This document shows positions 9,878 to 20,659 of a stretch of 64,000 nucleotides of DNA, piece by piece (position 1 is the stretch's first letter; each line of letters opens with the position of its first letter). The stretch lies in contig CANJKZ010001237.1 in NCBI GenBank assembly GCA_947471745.1, positions 2,090,001 through 2,154,000 on the forward strand. The letters are read 5' to 3'. Under the pieces are notes generated by a model. That model was not told where the DNA came from, did not search any database, and worked only from the letters and a program-made list of their open reading frames with translations. A program made the position numbers and the translations under genes. This DNA is from Closterium sp. Naga37s-1. Its lineage: Eukaryota; Streptophyta; Zygnematophyceae; Desmidiales; Closteriaceae.

Positions 9878-10222
9878 ATGGCTCACTGGAAGCGATCTGT
9901 TCTTTGCCTCGTCCTCGTCCTCGCGCTATGCACGAGCGGTGCTCTCGCGGCGAAGAAGAAACGGTCGAAATCGAAATCGTCGAGCGCCGCCATCAAGATG
10001 CCGAGCATCGACAAGCTGCAGTTCGAAATGGACGAGGCGAACAAGCGAGTGGCGGAGGCCGCTGGCGAAATGGACCAGGCGAAGAAAATCGTTGACGAAG
10101 CCGTGCATGCGAAGAGACAGGCGGACCAGGAGGTGCGGAGACAGAATGAGCGATTGGCGGAAGCGATTGCGGAAGCGGAAAGGGCAGAGGCGGAAGCCAG
10201 AGCGGCTGGATACGTTTTTTAG
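9878..10222 (+). CDS. Small secreted/ER coiled-coil protein, copy 3
   Basis: Third identical frame, again offset by 569 bp. After its unit ends at 10304 the sequence becomes unique and no further coding exon of this family follows, so the array does not lead into a longer downstream gene. Confidence 0.58.
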   Translation: MAHWKRSVLCLVLVLALCTSGALAAKKKRSKSKSSSAAIKMPSIDKLQFEMDEANKRVAEAAGEMDQAKKIVDEAVHAKRQADQEVRRQNERLAEAIAEAERAEAEARAAGYVF

Positions 10223-10304
10223 GGCAAAGCGCTGAGAGATGCGTGCGGACGTATCCAAGCCTCTCGCCGCTCAGCCTCTCGCCGCTCAGCCTCGCGCGGC
10301 AAGA

Positions 10305-10661
10305 TTCGTGTGACACGTCACGTCTCCCATGGCGCAGGCACCTGCATTTTGCATCGCTTTTTGGTATACGGTATCCGTTGGGGCATGTCCCATGGAGGTG
10401 GGGAAAGAAGGTGACATACGGTAATGACGACTCTACCGGTAGGTACAATAACGGTTTGCCTCACGGGGCCAATGCTGTTTCCGGTGATGATGGCTGGTGA
10501 CGGCGACTCTAGGTACAATGACCTTTTGTCATGAATAATTCCATGTGATGGACTATCATTTTACTCATTGAGTACATTTGAACACGACCCACAACCACAA
10601 AGTGCCATATGCTTGAACCACACACTGCATTTGCAGCAATTCATGCATGAACCATCTAATA
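10305..10661. other. Unique sequence left of the pogo element
   Basis: No coding signal. A short direct repeat is present (CGACTCTAxxGGTAGGTACAAT-like, near 10428 and 10504). Because pogo inserted close to the stop codon of the minus-strand gene at 28895, the part nearest 10661 is probably the displaced 3' untranslated region or 3' flank of that gene. Confidence 0.5.
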
Positions 10662-10687
10662 CCGTATAGTGCCGACTATAAGACCCG
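10662..10687 (+). repeat. Pogo left terminal inverted repeat
   Basis: 26 bp, mirrored exactly by 28861-28886; TA precedes it. Confidence 0.9.
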
Positions 10688-10760
10688 GGGGACTCTCTAC
10701 AAATGCATGAAAATGTGCTAGGTTGGACATTATGGTGGCAGCAATTTTTTAAGACCCGGG

Positions 10761-10941
10761 TGTCAAGATGGTACTAGGCTTAGTAGCCTAGGGTAGAACG
10801 AGATTAACGAGAGAAGAGGGCTTCACTATGGAGAGGGTCACAACATATAGGGTAGGAAAGAGGGTACACCACCAAGCAGGAAATCAGGATAACTACACTA
10901 ACGCTAGAACTACATGCAGTTATAACAACATTATTCTGACA
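10761..10941 (-). repeat. LTR of the non-coding element (downstream copy)
   Basis: 181 bp, beginning TGTCAAGATGG and ending TTCTGACA on the plus strand; preceded by CCGGG. Confidence 0.88.
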
Positions 10942-11037
10942 TCCCCCCTTAACTGCATGCAGGAATAGCAAAGTGCAAAGCACAACCTGCAGGGGTATAC
11001 AAAGCAGAACAAAGCAGTAGCACGCAAAAGCAGTAGC

Positions 11038-11165
11038 TGTCAAATGTAATTCTATGCTTGTAGGCTACAGTGAGTAGCACAATAGGGAGTACAGTTGTTA
11101 GGGTTGCATATTTGTACTCTCACACTTTCTAGTTTCGCACGTTCCGTTGCATTCCTATTCTGAGA
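11038..11165 (+). repeat. 5' LTR of the nested copia element
   Basis: 128 bp, begins TGTCAAATG; preceded by the target duplication GTAGC. Confidence 0.92.
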
Positions 11166-11509
11166 TGGTATAACGAGTAGGTTAGATCCTCGTTCGTTTT
11201 TAGCTAGCCTCCGCGCCCTACGCGCCCTCCGTGCTCTCGCGCCCTCCGCGCCCTCCGCGCCCTCCTCGCGCCTAGCCCGCGCCCTCCCGCGCTGTCCAGC
11301 CTGTCGCGCGCCCTCCTTAGACCTCCGCGCGCCCTCCCCCACCGTTGCGCGCCCTCCAAAACCGTCGTGCGCCCTCCTTAGACCGCCGCGCGCCCTCCTC
11401 AACCGTCGCGCGCCCTCCTCACCCGTCGCGCGCCCTCCTCAACCGTCGCGTGCCCTCCTTAGACCGTCGCGTGCCCTCCCCTCCGCCTGTCGCGCGCCCT
11501 CCTCCGTCA

Positions 11510-11790
11510 ACGCTTCCCGCACACCAGCGTGCGCTTACCGCACACCTGCGTGCACTTACCGCACACCTGCGTGCGCTTACCGCACACCTGCGTGCACTTA
11601 CCGCATCACTCTGTGTGCGCTTCCCGCACACCTGCGTGCGCTTCCCGCACACCTGCGTGCACTTACCACACACCTGCGTGCACTCACCGCACACCTGCGT
11701 GCGCTTACCGCACACCTGCGTACACTTACCGCACACCTGCGTGCGCTTACCGCACACCTGCGTACACTTACCGAATCACTCTGTGCGCTT
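11510..11790 (+). repeat. 21-22 bp minisatellite in the copia leader
   Basis: Repeated words CGCACACCTGCGTGC + ACTTAC/GCTTAC, preceded by CGCGCCCTCC repeats (about 11210-11480). Both lie between the 5' LTR and gag; frames across them are not proteins. Confidence 0.85.
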
Positions 11791-14700
11791 ACTGCATCTC
11801 TCTCCCCTTCACCTGTGCACCGGTCCCACGCCATTCATACTGCACTTGGCTCCCGGCTCAGCGGCTGGCAGCCGCTCTTCCCTCCGGTAGCGCCACCTAG
11901 GTTCGGTTAGAGCCCCGCCCCACGACTATTTTCTCGCCGACTGTCTCTCGTCGGTTTCCCCGCTGGCGTCCCTAGCCCTCCGTAGTTTTCCTCCTCGTTC
12001 TTAGCTCCGCCTCCGCCGTGCTCCAGTCGCCTCTAGCATGGGCTCCGCTATGGCGGCCCGTCGCCTCCGTTTCGATGCTGAGGGACGCCCGATCGAGTTC
12101 GGTACCTGGCAGCGCTAGACCACACTTTGACCAGGTGGAGACAGCCAAGGGGGTTTGGGATGCTATTGTGGCTCGCTATTCCACCCCCTCCTCCGCCTCC
12201 CTCAGTCGCCACCTCATGCCGTTCGTGTTTCCCGACCTAGGCTCGTTTGCGACTGTTTCCGACCTAGTGACTCACCTCCGCTCGCTTGACGCCGGTTTTC
12301 GTTCGGCCTGTACCGACGCACAGCTCCTTGTTGCTCCCCCCCCCATGTGGCTCACTGTGCACTGGTTAGTCACCCGCCTCCCTGACCGCCTTGCCACTGC
12401 CCGCGACGCGCTTCTTCAGAAGCACCCCACTGAACTCACTATAGACCTCCTTCAGACTGCTCTCGGGACCATCGAGAGCAGCCTCCTCACCGTTGCCTCC
12501 GCCACTGATGCGGTGGCCCCCCATCTCTTTGCGGGGTGTGCCGCCCCTCAGCTTCCCACTTTCACCGCTACCCGCGCTTCTGCTGCTGTGTCGGTCTCTG
12601 AGGACACCGCTGCCGTTTCTGCCGCAGACTGGCAGAAACGGGGCAAGAGTGGCAAGCAGGGCGGGAAGGAGGGAGGTGGGGGCGGAGGAGGTGGCGGTGG
12701 AGGGGGCGGTGGAGGTGGGAGCGGCGGTGGTGGTGGAGGCGGCGGCGGCGGCGGCGGTGGTGCACCAGGGGGAGGGGGCCTTGGAGGAGGCGCAGGACAG
12801 ACAGGTCCACTCACAGGTGGTGGCCCGACCGGTGGGGGTGCTGCCCCCCAGCAGCAGCAGCCACAGCAGCACCAGCCACAGCAGGGACAGCAGCAGCAGC
12901 AGGGACAGCAGCAGCAGCAGGCACCGCAGCAGTTCCAGCAGTGGGGGCCCCCGCTGCAGTGGGGTCCGCAGCAGCACTGGGGTCCCCCGACGCAGTGGGG
13001 TCCGGGAGGCCCTGGGAGCACCAGCCGCAGCAGCAGCTCTTCCAGCTGGGCCCCTCGCCCCCCTCGCCGTGACGCTGGCCCCTGCACCCACTGGTGCCTC
13101 ACCGGGCCGGGCAGCCCCTGTCTCTGTGGTCGCGACGACCACTCTGCCGCGCGGTGCTTCCGCCGCCTCGACGACCTCTACCGGGCTCGTTGGGGCCCCC
13201 TGGCGGTCACGCCTCGCTGGTCTCGTCTGTTAACCCGTAAGATTGATGTCTTTGATTTGTCCATGGACGATGCGCGTCAGCATGCTTTGTATGTTGATGC
13301 TGACTTTAGTGCTGAGGGATCTGTGTGCTCGCGTGTTCGTAGTTTAGCATGCTTGCCTCCTGCTAGTGTAGCCTTGTGCCTGTCTAGCTTAGGTGCTTGT
13401 GTTGCTACTCTAGGTGCTTGTGTAGCGACTGGGTCAGGTGACCCTCCGGCTGAGGCCTCTCTGTCGTTCACGCTGGACTCGGGCGCGTCTCAGTGCTTCT
13501 TCCGCGACCACACGACCCTTACGCCACTCCTCACTCCTGTGTCAGTGGCTCTGGCTGATCCTACCTCTGGACCAGCCGTTGCGCGTAGCTCCACCACCCT
13601 CCCGTGCCCTGTGGTCCCCTCTGGTGTCCTGCGCGGCCTCCACATCCCCTCGTTCACTCGGAACTTGGTGGGTGTTGGATACCTCCAGGACAGGGGGATC
13701 ACGGTTACCTTCGTGGGGGGTGGGCGGACTGCAGTCTGTACTGACGCTACCACAGGTGCTGTTCTGGCTACGTTCACCAGGGAGCCCCGCTCCGGTCTCT
13801 ACGTTCTCCACACCGAGCGCTCCCCGGTCGCGTCCTCCCCTCAGGTCGTTGCGTCCCCTCCGGCCCAGGTCCCCACTCCAGTTGCTGTGTCTAGCCAGGT
13901 AGTCGTGTCCAGTCCGGTCGCTGTGTCCAGTCCAGTCGCTGCGTCTTGCTCCTGTCGCTCTCTCGCCCACCGCACCGTCCTGTGGCACCACCGTCTTGGC
14001 CACCCGTCGATCCCTCGCCTTCGTGGCATGCTCAGTCAGGGACTAGTCATAGGTCTCCCACGCACCTTCCCGTCGCTCCCTCTCTCGCTTGCCCCTCCTT
14101 GCTCTCCGTGCGTCGCCGATCGCTTACGCGCCACTCCCCACTCCTCCTCCCTTCGTCCGGCCACCGCTCCCTTCGAGACTCTCCACTTGGACGTCTGGGG
14201 CCCTGCCCCGACGCAGGGGTCTGGGAGGGAGCGTTACTTTCTGGTGGTCGTCGACGACTTCTCCAGGTACACCACAGTGTTCCCTCTTGCGAAGAAGTCC
14301 GAGGTGACTGCTACGCTGATCAGGTGGCTTCTAGCCACTGAGGGCACTCGTGGTCGTCGAGTCAGTTGTCTCCACTCCGACCGTGGGGGCGAGTTTCGCT
14401 CCGGCATTCTCGGCGGATTCTGCGGCGAACATGGCATCACCCAGTCCTGGACGCTGCCAGAGTCCCCACAGCAGAATGGGGTTGCTGAGCGCCGCATAGG
14501 CTTGGTCATGGACATCGCCTGCACGTCCATGATCCATGCCCGTGCGCCCCATTTTCTGTGGCCCCACGCGGTTCGCTACGCCGCACACCAGCTGAACCTC
14601 CAGCCGCGTGTCTCGCGGCCCGAGGCTTCACCGACCAGTCTTTGGACTGGTTCCCCTGGTGTCGGGTCGGCCTTTCGAGTCTGGGGCTGCCTTGCGCTTG

Positions 14701-17700
14701 TTCGCGACACCTCCGCGGACAAGCTCTCGGCACGCGCCGTCCCCTGTGTCTCCCTTGGTTTCCCAGTGGACTCTGCCGACTGGTCCTTTTACCACCCTCC
14801 CCTCCACCAGTTCCTAGACTCCCGTGACGTCCGGTTTGACGAGTCCGTGTCCTACTACACCCGGTACCCCTGTCGAGGTCTCCCGGTACCCCCTCCCCCT
14901 CTTTTCCTCGCACCCTCTCCTCCTCCTGCTCCCTCTCCTCCGGTACCCCCGCCCCCCCCTGGTCCTGCCCCGTCTGGTGTGTCCCACGCTACCCCTCTAC
15001 CCTCGGTCGCGCGTCAGGTAGCGTCTCCCTCCCCGCAGTCCTCCTCACAGTCCCCTCAGCAGCCTTCGGCACTTCCGCGACAGGTTACTGTGGACTTGGT
15101 TGGTGTTGGAGCTGGAGGTGCAGCCGCTGGCGGTGCTCGGTCTGTGGATGCTCGGTCGCGGGGTGCTGGAGCAGGAGGTGCTGGCGCAGGTGGCGCTAGC
15201 TCTGGGGGTGCTGGAGCTGGAGGTGCTGGCACTGGAGGTGCTAGTTCTGGGGGTGCTGGAGTTGGAGGTCCTGGCACTGGAGGTGCTGGTTCTGGGGGTG
15301 CTGAGTCTGAGGAGACTGACGCTGGAGACCCTGGTTCTGCGGAGTCCACTCCGCCTCCCCACCGCCACGACACGCGTCTCCATGCAGCCCGTCGGCGTGA
15401 GCGTGAGGAGCAGGAGCGGTTGGAGAGGGAGCGACAGGAGCTGCGGGTGCTGGACCTTCTGGAGCAGCAGCGGCAGCAGCAGCAGCAGCAGCAGCAGCCG
15501 CAGCCGCAGCAACAGCAGCCGCAGCCGCAGCCGCAGCCGCAGCAGCAGCAGCAGCAGCAGCCGCAGCCGCCAGAAGGTCCAGCTTCCTCTGGAACGGCGG
15601 TTGTTCCCACCTGTGAGTGGCCTGCGGGCCCTTGGCCTTACCTCCTCTCCTCCTGTCCGCTCCCTGTCTCCTCCTGTGTTTGTCCCTCCGTTGCCTCCTC
15701 CTGACGACCGTCCGGCGGTCTGGTCTTCTCCTCCTCTTCAGTCTCCTCCTCCTTCTGTCCGTCACGACTTGATCACTCGTTGTCCTCCACGTGCCCGTCA
15801 CTCGTCCCCTGTTACCGACCTTCACACAGCCCTCCTTTGTTCGTCTCATCGTCGTTCTCCTGTGTCCGTTCTCCCGTCTCCTCCTCCGTCCTCTGTCCGT
15901 CGGGGGTGGATTTGCCCTTGGCTGTGACGTCCTAGAGGACAGAGAGTCTGAGCTGGAGTACTGGGCAGCCGCTTCTCCCTCTGTGTGTGCCATGCTGCTC
16001 TCCCCTGAGGGAGACCCCGACGCCCTTGACATACCGACTCCTCGCACTTACCGCGAGGCAGTGTCAGGGGCGTGGGCCTCTCAGTGGAAAGCGGCTATGG
16101 ACTCAGAGTTGGCGTCTTGGAGATCCACAGGCACCTACGTCGACGCAGTTCCCCCTCCCAGGGCGAACGTAGTCGATGGCATGTGGCTCTTCAAGGTGAA
16201 GCGGCCGCCTGGAGCACCGCCGGTGTTCAAGGCGCGCTACGTGGCTAGGGGCTTCAGTCAGCGTGAGGGAGTTGACTTCTTCCAGACCTTCGCCCCGACC
16301 CCGAAGATGACTACTCTTCGGGTGTTACTCCACATAGCAGCGCAGCGAGACTACGAGCTGCACTCCCTCGACTTCTCCACTGCGTTCCTCCAGGGCCGAC
16401 TGCACGAGGAGATCTGGCTGCGCCGTCCTCCTGGCTTCACTGACACCTTCCCACCTGGGACCCAGTGGAGCCTAAGGCGACCAGTCTACGGTCTCCGCCA
16501 GTCGCCCCGTGAGTGGCACGACACTCTTCGCTCCACGCTCCGTGACCTTGGGTTCAGCCCGTCCTCCGCCGACCCGTCGCTGTTTGTTCGAGCGGGTTCT
16601 ACTCCTTTCTTTATCCTTGTCTACGTCGACGACTTGGTGTTTGCTACAGCAGACAGGGCAGCCCTGGCTCAGGTGAAGTCCGAACTGCAGAAGAGACACA
16701 AGTGCACTGACGTGGGTGAGCTGCAGCGTTACCTTGGCTTGCAGATCACCCGGGACAGAGCCGCTCGCACCATCACACTGACGCAGTCACACATGGTGCA
16801 GCAGGTCCTTCGGCGGTTCGACTTCCAGTTCTCCACCACTCAGCCCACTCCTCTTGCTGTTGACCACAGACTCACGGGCCCCTTTCCTGACGAGCCCTTT
16901 GAGCCCAGTGGACCCTACGCAGAGCTGGTGGGCTGCCTCATGTACCTGATGACTTGTACTCGACCGGACCTCGCCTTTCCCCTCAGCATCCTTTCTCGCT
17001 TTGTTGCGACTGGGAGACACCGCCCTGTCCACTGGACACCTGCTGTGAGGGTGGCGAAGTACCTGGCGACTACATCAGGCATGGGGCTTGTGCTTGGAGG
17101 GACTCAACCAGTGGCGTTCACTGGTCACTGCGACTCTTCCTACGCTGACGACGTGGAGACTCAGCGCTCGACTCAAGGTTACTGCTTCAGTCTGGGAGCT
17201 GGTGCTGTGTCGTGGAGGTCTACACGGTCGTCGTCTGTGGCTACTTCCAGTGCAGAGGCAGAGATCTACGCTGGTGCCATGGCGGCACAGGAGCTTCGCT
17301 GGTTGACCTTCTTGCTCGCCGACCTTGGTGAGCGGCCTCGCTCTGCACCGACCTTGTACGCTGACAACAAGGCCATGATCCTCCTGTGTCGAGAGCCTCG
17401 ACTGGAGAGTAGAGTGAAGCATATTGACGCGAGGTACTTCCTCCTGCGAGAGCTGCAGCGACGCGGCCAGGCACGCCTGGACTTTGTGGCCTCAGAGGCC
17501 AACACTGCAGACGTCTTCACCAAGGCCTTGGCGCTTGGTGATCATCACAGGTTCAGTGTGCAGTTGGGGCTTGTTGAGGTAGGCCCTCGGTTGCTGTAGT
17601 CTTGTTGTTTGCTCTGCTTGTTGTGCTTCCTATTTATATCCTAGTGAACTCTTGAACTGGCCTTGTGGCCGCTTGCTTGCGCTCGGAATTTGTGTGGTGT

Positions 17701-17805
17701 CCTTGAGATCCACCCTGAGCTTGCCTTGTTTCTTGCTTTGACTGGTCTTGTGACCGTTTGTTCACCTTGCTTGCTTTGATGCCCCTCACTTAGCCTATGG
17801 GGGTG

Positions 17806-17933
17806 TGTCAAATGTAATTCTATGCTTGTAGGCTACAGTGAGTAGCACAATAGGGAGTACAGTTGTTAGGGTTGCATATTTGTACTCTCACACTTTCTAG
17901 TTTCGCACATTCCGTTGCATTCCTATTCTGAGA
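17806..17933 (+). repeat. 3' LTR of the nested copia element
   Basis: About one mismatch to the 5' copy; a G-rich polypurine tract (GGGGG) precedes it and GTAGC follows. Confidence 0.92.
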
Positions 17934-18739
17934 GTAGCAACCTGGTGCAACAGTGGTAGATACAGCTGCAGAAATCCCTTAGCCAAGACGAAAGACGAAA
18001 GATGAAAGGGGGGAGCATGCATGCGGTGCAGGTAGCCTGGAGAGCGGCGTGCGGCGGCACAGCAGGCTCAACGGCAGCACCTGCGCCAACAGCAGCAGAC
18101 GAAAGACGAAAGACGAAAGGTGGCGACAGGGGCTGCAGCTATAGGTGCCACATTAGTAGTGGGCGGCAGCTGCAGATGCGTGGCTGCTGTTTCCACCACG
18201 CTCTCTTACCCTCCCCCCCTGCTCAGCAGCGAGAGAGAGAGGAGGAGGGGCGGTTGCTGGCTCGGCACAGTCTCTCCCGCCACCCCTTCATTGCATGTCC
18301 CCCCTTCACTCGCCACCCACTCATCTCCCCCCTTCCCCCACGGCAGATGGCGCTGGAGCGCGGGGCTGGCGCTGGCGCTCGCGACCAGCGGCGAGGCAAA
18401 GGGGCAGCGCATGGAACGGGGGGACGAAACCGCGTTGGGTGACCGGGGGGGGCGTGGGGCGACGAAACTGCGCGAGGCGACTGGGGGGGGGCGTGGGGCG
18501 ACGAAACCGCGCGAGGCGACGGGCAGGGCGCAGCGGGGGCGCGACGGACGGGCAGGGCGCACGGGTCGTGTGCGACGGGCAGCGCGACGGTCAGGGGACG
18601 GGACGGGCAGCGCGACTCGCAGGGGACGCGACGCGACGGGCAGGGGACGGGACGGTCGTAGTGCGCCATAGGGACGGGTGGGCCCATTGATCTTAAAAAA
18701 AAACTTGAAGGTTCTAGGAAAGAACCAGCTCTGATACCA

Positions 18740-18920
18740 TATCAAGATGGTACTAGGCTTAGTAGCCTAGGGTAGAACGAGATTAACGAGAGAAGAGGGC
18801 TTCACTATGGAGAGGGTCACAACATATAGGGTAGGAAAGAGGGTACACCACCAAGCAGGAAATCATGATAACTACACTAACGCTAGAACTACATGCAGTT
18901 ATAACAACATTATTCTGACA
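18740..18920 (-). repeat. LTR of the non-coding element (upstream copy)
   Basis: Matches 10761-10941 almost completely; followed by CCGGG. Confidence 0.88.
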
Positions 18921-18980
18921 CCGGGGTACACCAGCTTGTCTTTTAAGGTTAAAGGATTTACCATGTAGAGTCTCGTTACA

Positions 18981-19002
18981 GGGGGGGGGGGGGGGGGGGG
19001 GG
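18981..19002 (+). repeat. Poly-G run inside pogo (left)
   Basis: 22 consecutive G residues. A run of 21 G lies at 28742-28762 near the other end on the same strand. Confidence 0.9.
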
Positions 19003-20523
19003 TGTCCTTTATTTTTCCCGTCGAAATCTCTCGCTTGGAGCACCACGTGCGTGACGTCGCGAACAACCCGCGGCGAACTTCAATGCACGAGGGCGGATTG
19101 AACGCCCTCCATCCACGCACCGCACGTCATCTTGACGGAACCGACTGTCAAGATGGCCACGTCATGGGGCCCATGTGCACCCCATCCTGTCACAGTACCA
19201 GCAGAGGCACTGGACGTGGTGCACTAGGGTTTCACGTCCCTCAGTCTGCCGAGCACGGGAGGCCGCAAGCTCCGTTCCTCTCTGTTCCCTTACTCACATC
19301 CAGAGCTGCCAATCTAACTTCCTCCTCTTGTACAAAGAACGCCATGGCGACTGCCACTCCAGCAATCAGGAGCCATTAGACCGTAGCAGCTTTTAGGGAT
19401 GTCCGTTTTCGAGAGCCCATGGCGTTCGCGCCGTTCAAGCTTAGGCAGTTCGTCTGGCCAGCCAGCTGTCGTGCTCATCACAAGCCCGGCCCCGCCAGCA
19501 CTACCTGCACCGCCCGCACCTCCGGCCCCCCCGGCTCCTCCTGCGCCTCCTATGCGCCCCAGCGCTTCCTCCGGCCTTGATCGACTGGCGCACCAACCCT
19601 CCGTTAGAACCGGTCGATGACGAGGGGTTTCCCGAGCCCGAACCTGAGGATGAGGAGAACGCGGCGACCGAGGAGATGGACGACGACGTCAGGGCTTTCC
19701 CCATCCCAACGTTTCCTGAGGATCTCCTCCACGACGAGAACGGTCCGCGATCCAGGGCCGACGGTCCACCATCCAGTCCCCGCGCACGCCCGACTACACA
19801 CAGTCGCAAGGCGCGAACGATGGGAGAGAAGCAGGAGTGGCTCGCGCGGATGGAGGGGGAGAAACTCTCCGTCCGCCACACCGCACGTCTGGCGGGGGTG
19901 CAGCTAGTCAGCATCCGGCGGTGGATCAAGGCGGCGGAGCGGATTAAGAAAGCGGCACTGTCCAGGCGCCGCCTCAGTGGGGGTGGGAGGAAGGCTAAGT
20001 ACCCCGACATGGAGGCCCATATCTACAAGCGGCTGCTTTACTTCCGCGGCCGTGGCTTGGCCGTGCCTATGTGGCTCATGAAGCACTGGAGCCGCTGCTA
20101 CATGAAGGCCCATTATCCGGATGTGAGGTGGATGGCGTCCAACAGGTGGACCTTCCGCTTCCGCGCTCACTTGGGCCTCTCCATCCGCGTGAAAACGAAG
20201 ATGGGCCATCGTCTTGCTAAAGGTAAGTTTTTGCCTTAATCCGCGGCCTCTTGGTGGTTCCATCCGTTGACCGAAACCACGTGACATTAATCTCTTACTC
20301 ACTTCCGTTTCTCTTGCTCACTGTCTGGATGTGTGCGTTCATGGCAGAGTGCAAGCCGAAGTGCTTGAAGTTTTGGGCGTTCACATGGAAGAACATCATC
20401 AAGCATGGCATCGACTCATGGAACATCGTGAACGCCGACCAAACACCGGTGTTCTTGGAGATGCCGAACGAGCGTACCCTTCATCACCACGGCGAGAAGA
20501 CGGTGCACGTCAGAAGCGCGGGC

Positions 20524-20659
20524 TGTCAAGAACAGAACTAGGAATGAATGAGTGAACTAGGCAAGAGGTGAGTACAATTAGGGGAAACCTAACCCTAAAG
20601 TGTTGTACTCACTAAGGAGTGACCCTACTGTAGCCTAGAGATACAATTGTAATTTGACA
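20524..20659 (-). repeat. LTR of the copia element in the pogo transposase (left)
   Basis: 136 bp, TGTCAAGAACAG...TTTGACA; adjoins a polypurine tract (CCTATGGGGGTA on the minus strand). Confidence 0.9.

Larger units (their letters stand above)
8598..10304 (+). repeat. Three tandem 569-bp units
   Basis: Units 8598-9166, 9167-9735 and 9736-10304 are identical as far as I can read, each holding a promoter-proximal segment and one complete reading frame. Each unit ends with short CTCTCGCCGCTCAGC repeats. Such identity means very recent duplication, strong conversion, or an assembly artefact. Confidence 0.9.
11038..17933 (+). mobile_element. Ty1/copia LTR retrotransposon, young, nested in the non-coding LTR element
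   Basis: 128-bp LTRs at 11038-11165 and 17806-17933 differ at about one position and are flanked by GTAGC (11033-11037, 17934-17938). A PBS-like TGGTAT follows the left LTR. The leader contains GC-rich and 21-bp repeats. Parts in order: gag with a UBN2-like region and Gly-rich tract (about 12.1-13.3 kb), protease DSGAS (about 13.47 kb), GAG-pre-integrase and integrase (about 13.96-14.87 kb, HHRLGH, HSDRGGEF), a repetitive Gly/Ala and Gln linker (about 14.9-15.6 kb), reverse transcriptase with YVDD (about 16.05-16.75 kb) and RNase H (about 17.1-17.57 kb). The order integrase before RT defines copia. It looks nearly whole, with about one break; insertion was recent. Confidence 0.93.
10761..18920 (-). 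mobile_element. Non-coding LTR element (TRIM/LARD-like), minus strand, inside pogo
   Basis: LTRs of 181 bp lie at 10761-10941 and 18740-18920, flanked by the 5-bp duplication CCGGG (10756-10760 and 18921-18925). A primer-binding site complementary to initiator tRNA-Met (TGGTATCAGAGC on the minus strand) is at 18728-18739, and a purine tract lies beside the other LTR at 10942-10951. Without the copia element nested in it, the internal part is only about 0.9 kb, GC-rich, and shows no gag or pol, so it would depend on proteins from other elements. The LTRs differ at about 2 of 181 positions, so it is young, but older than its own passenger. Confidence 0.85.

Noticed and set aside
18002-18745. 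GC-rich frames between the inner copia and the LTR
   Set aside because: Leader-like low-complexity DNA of the non-coding LTR element; no domain.
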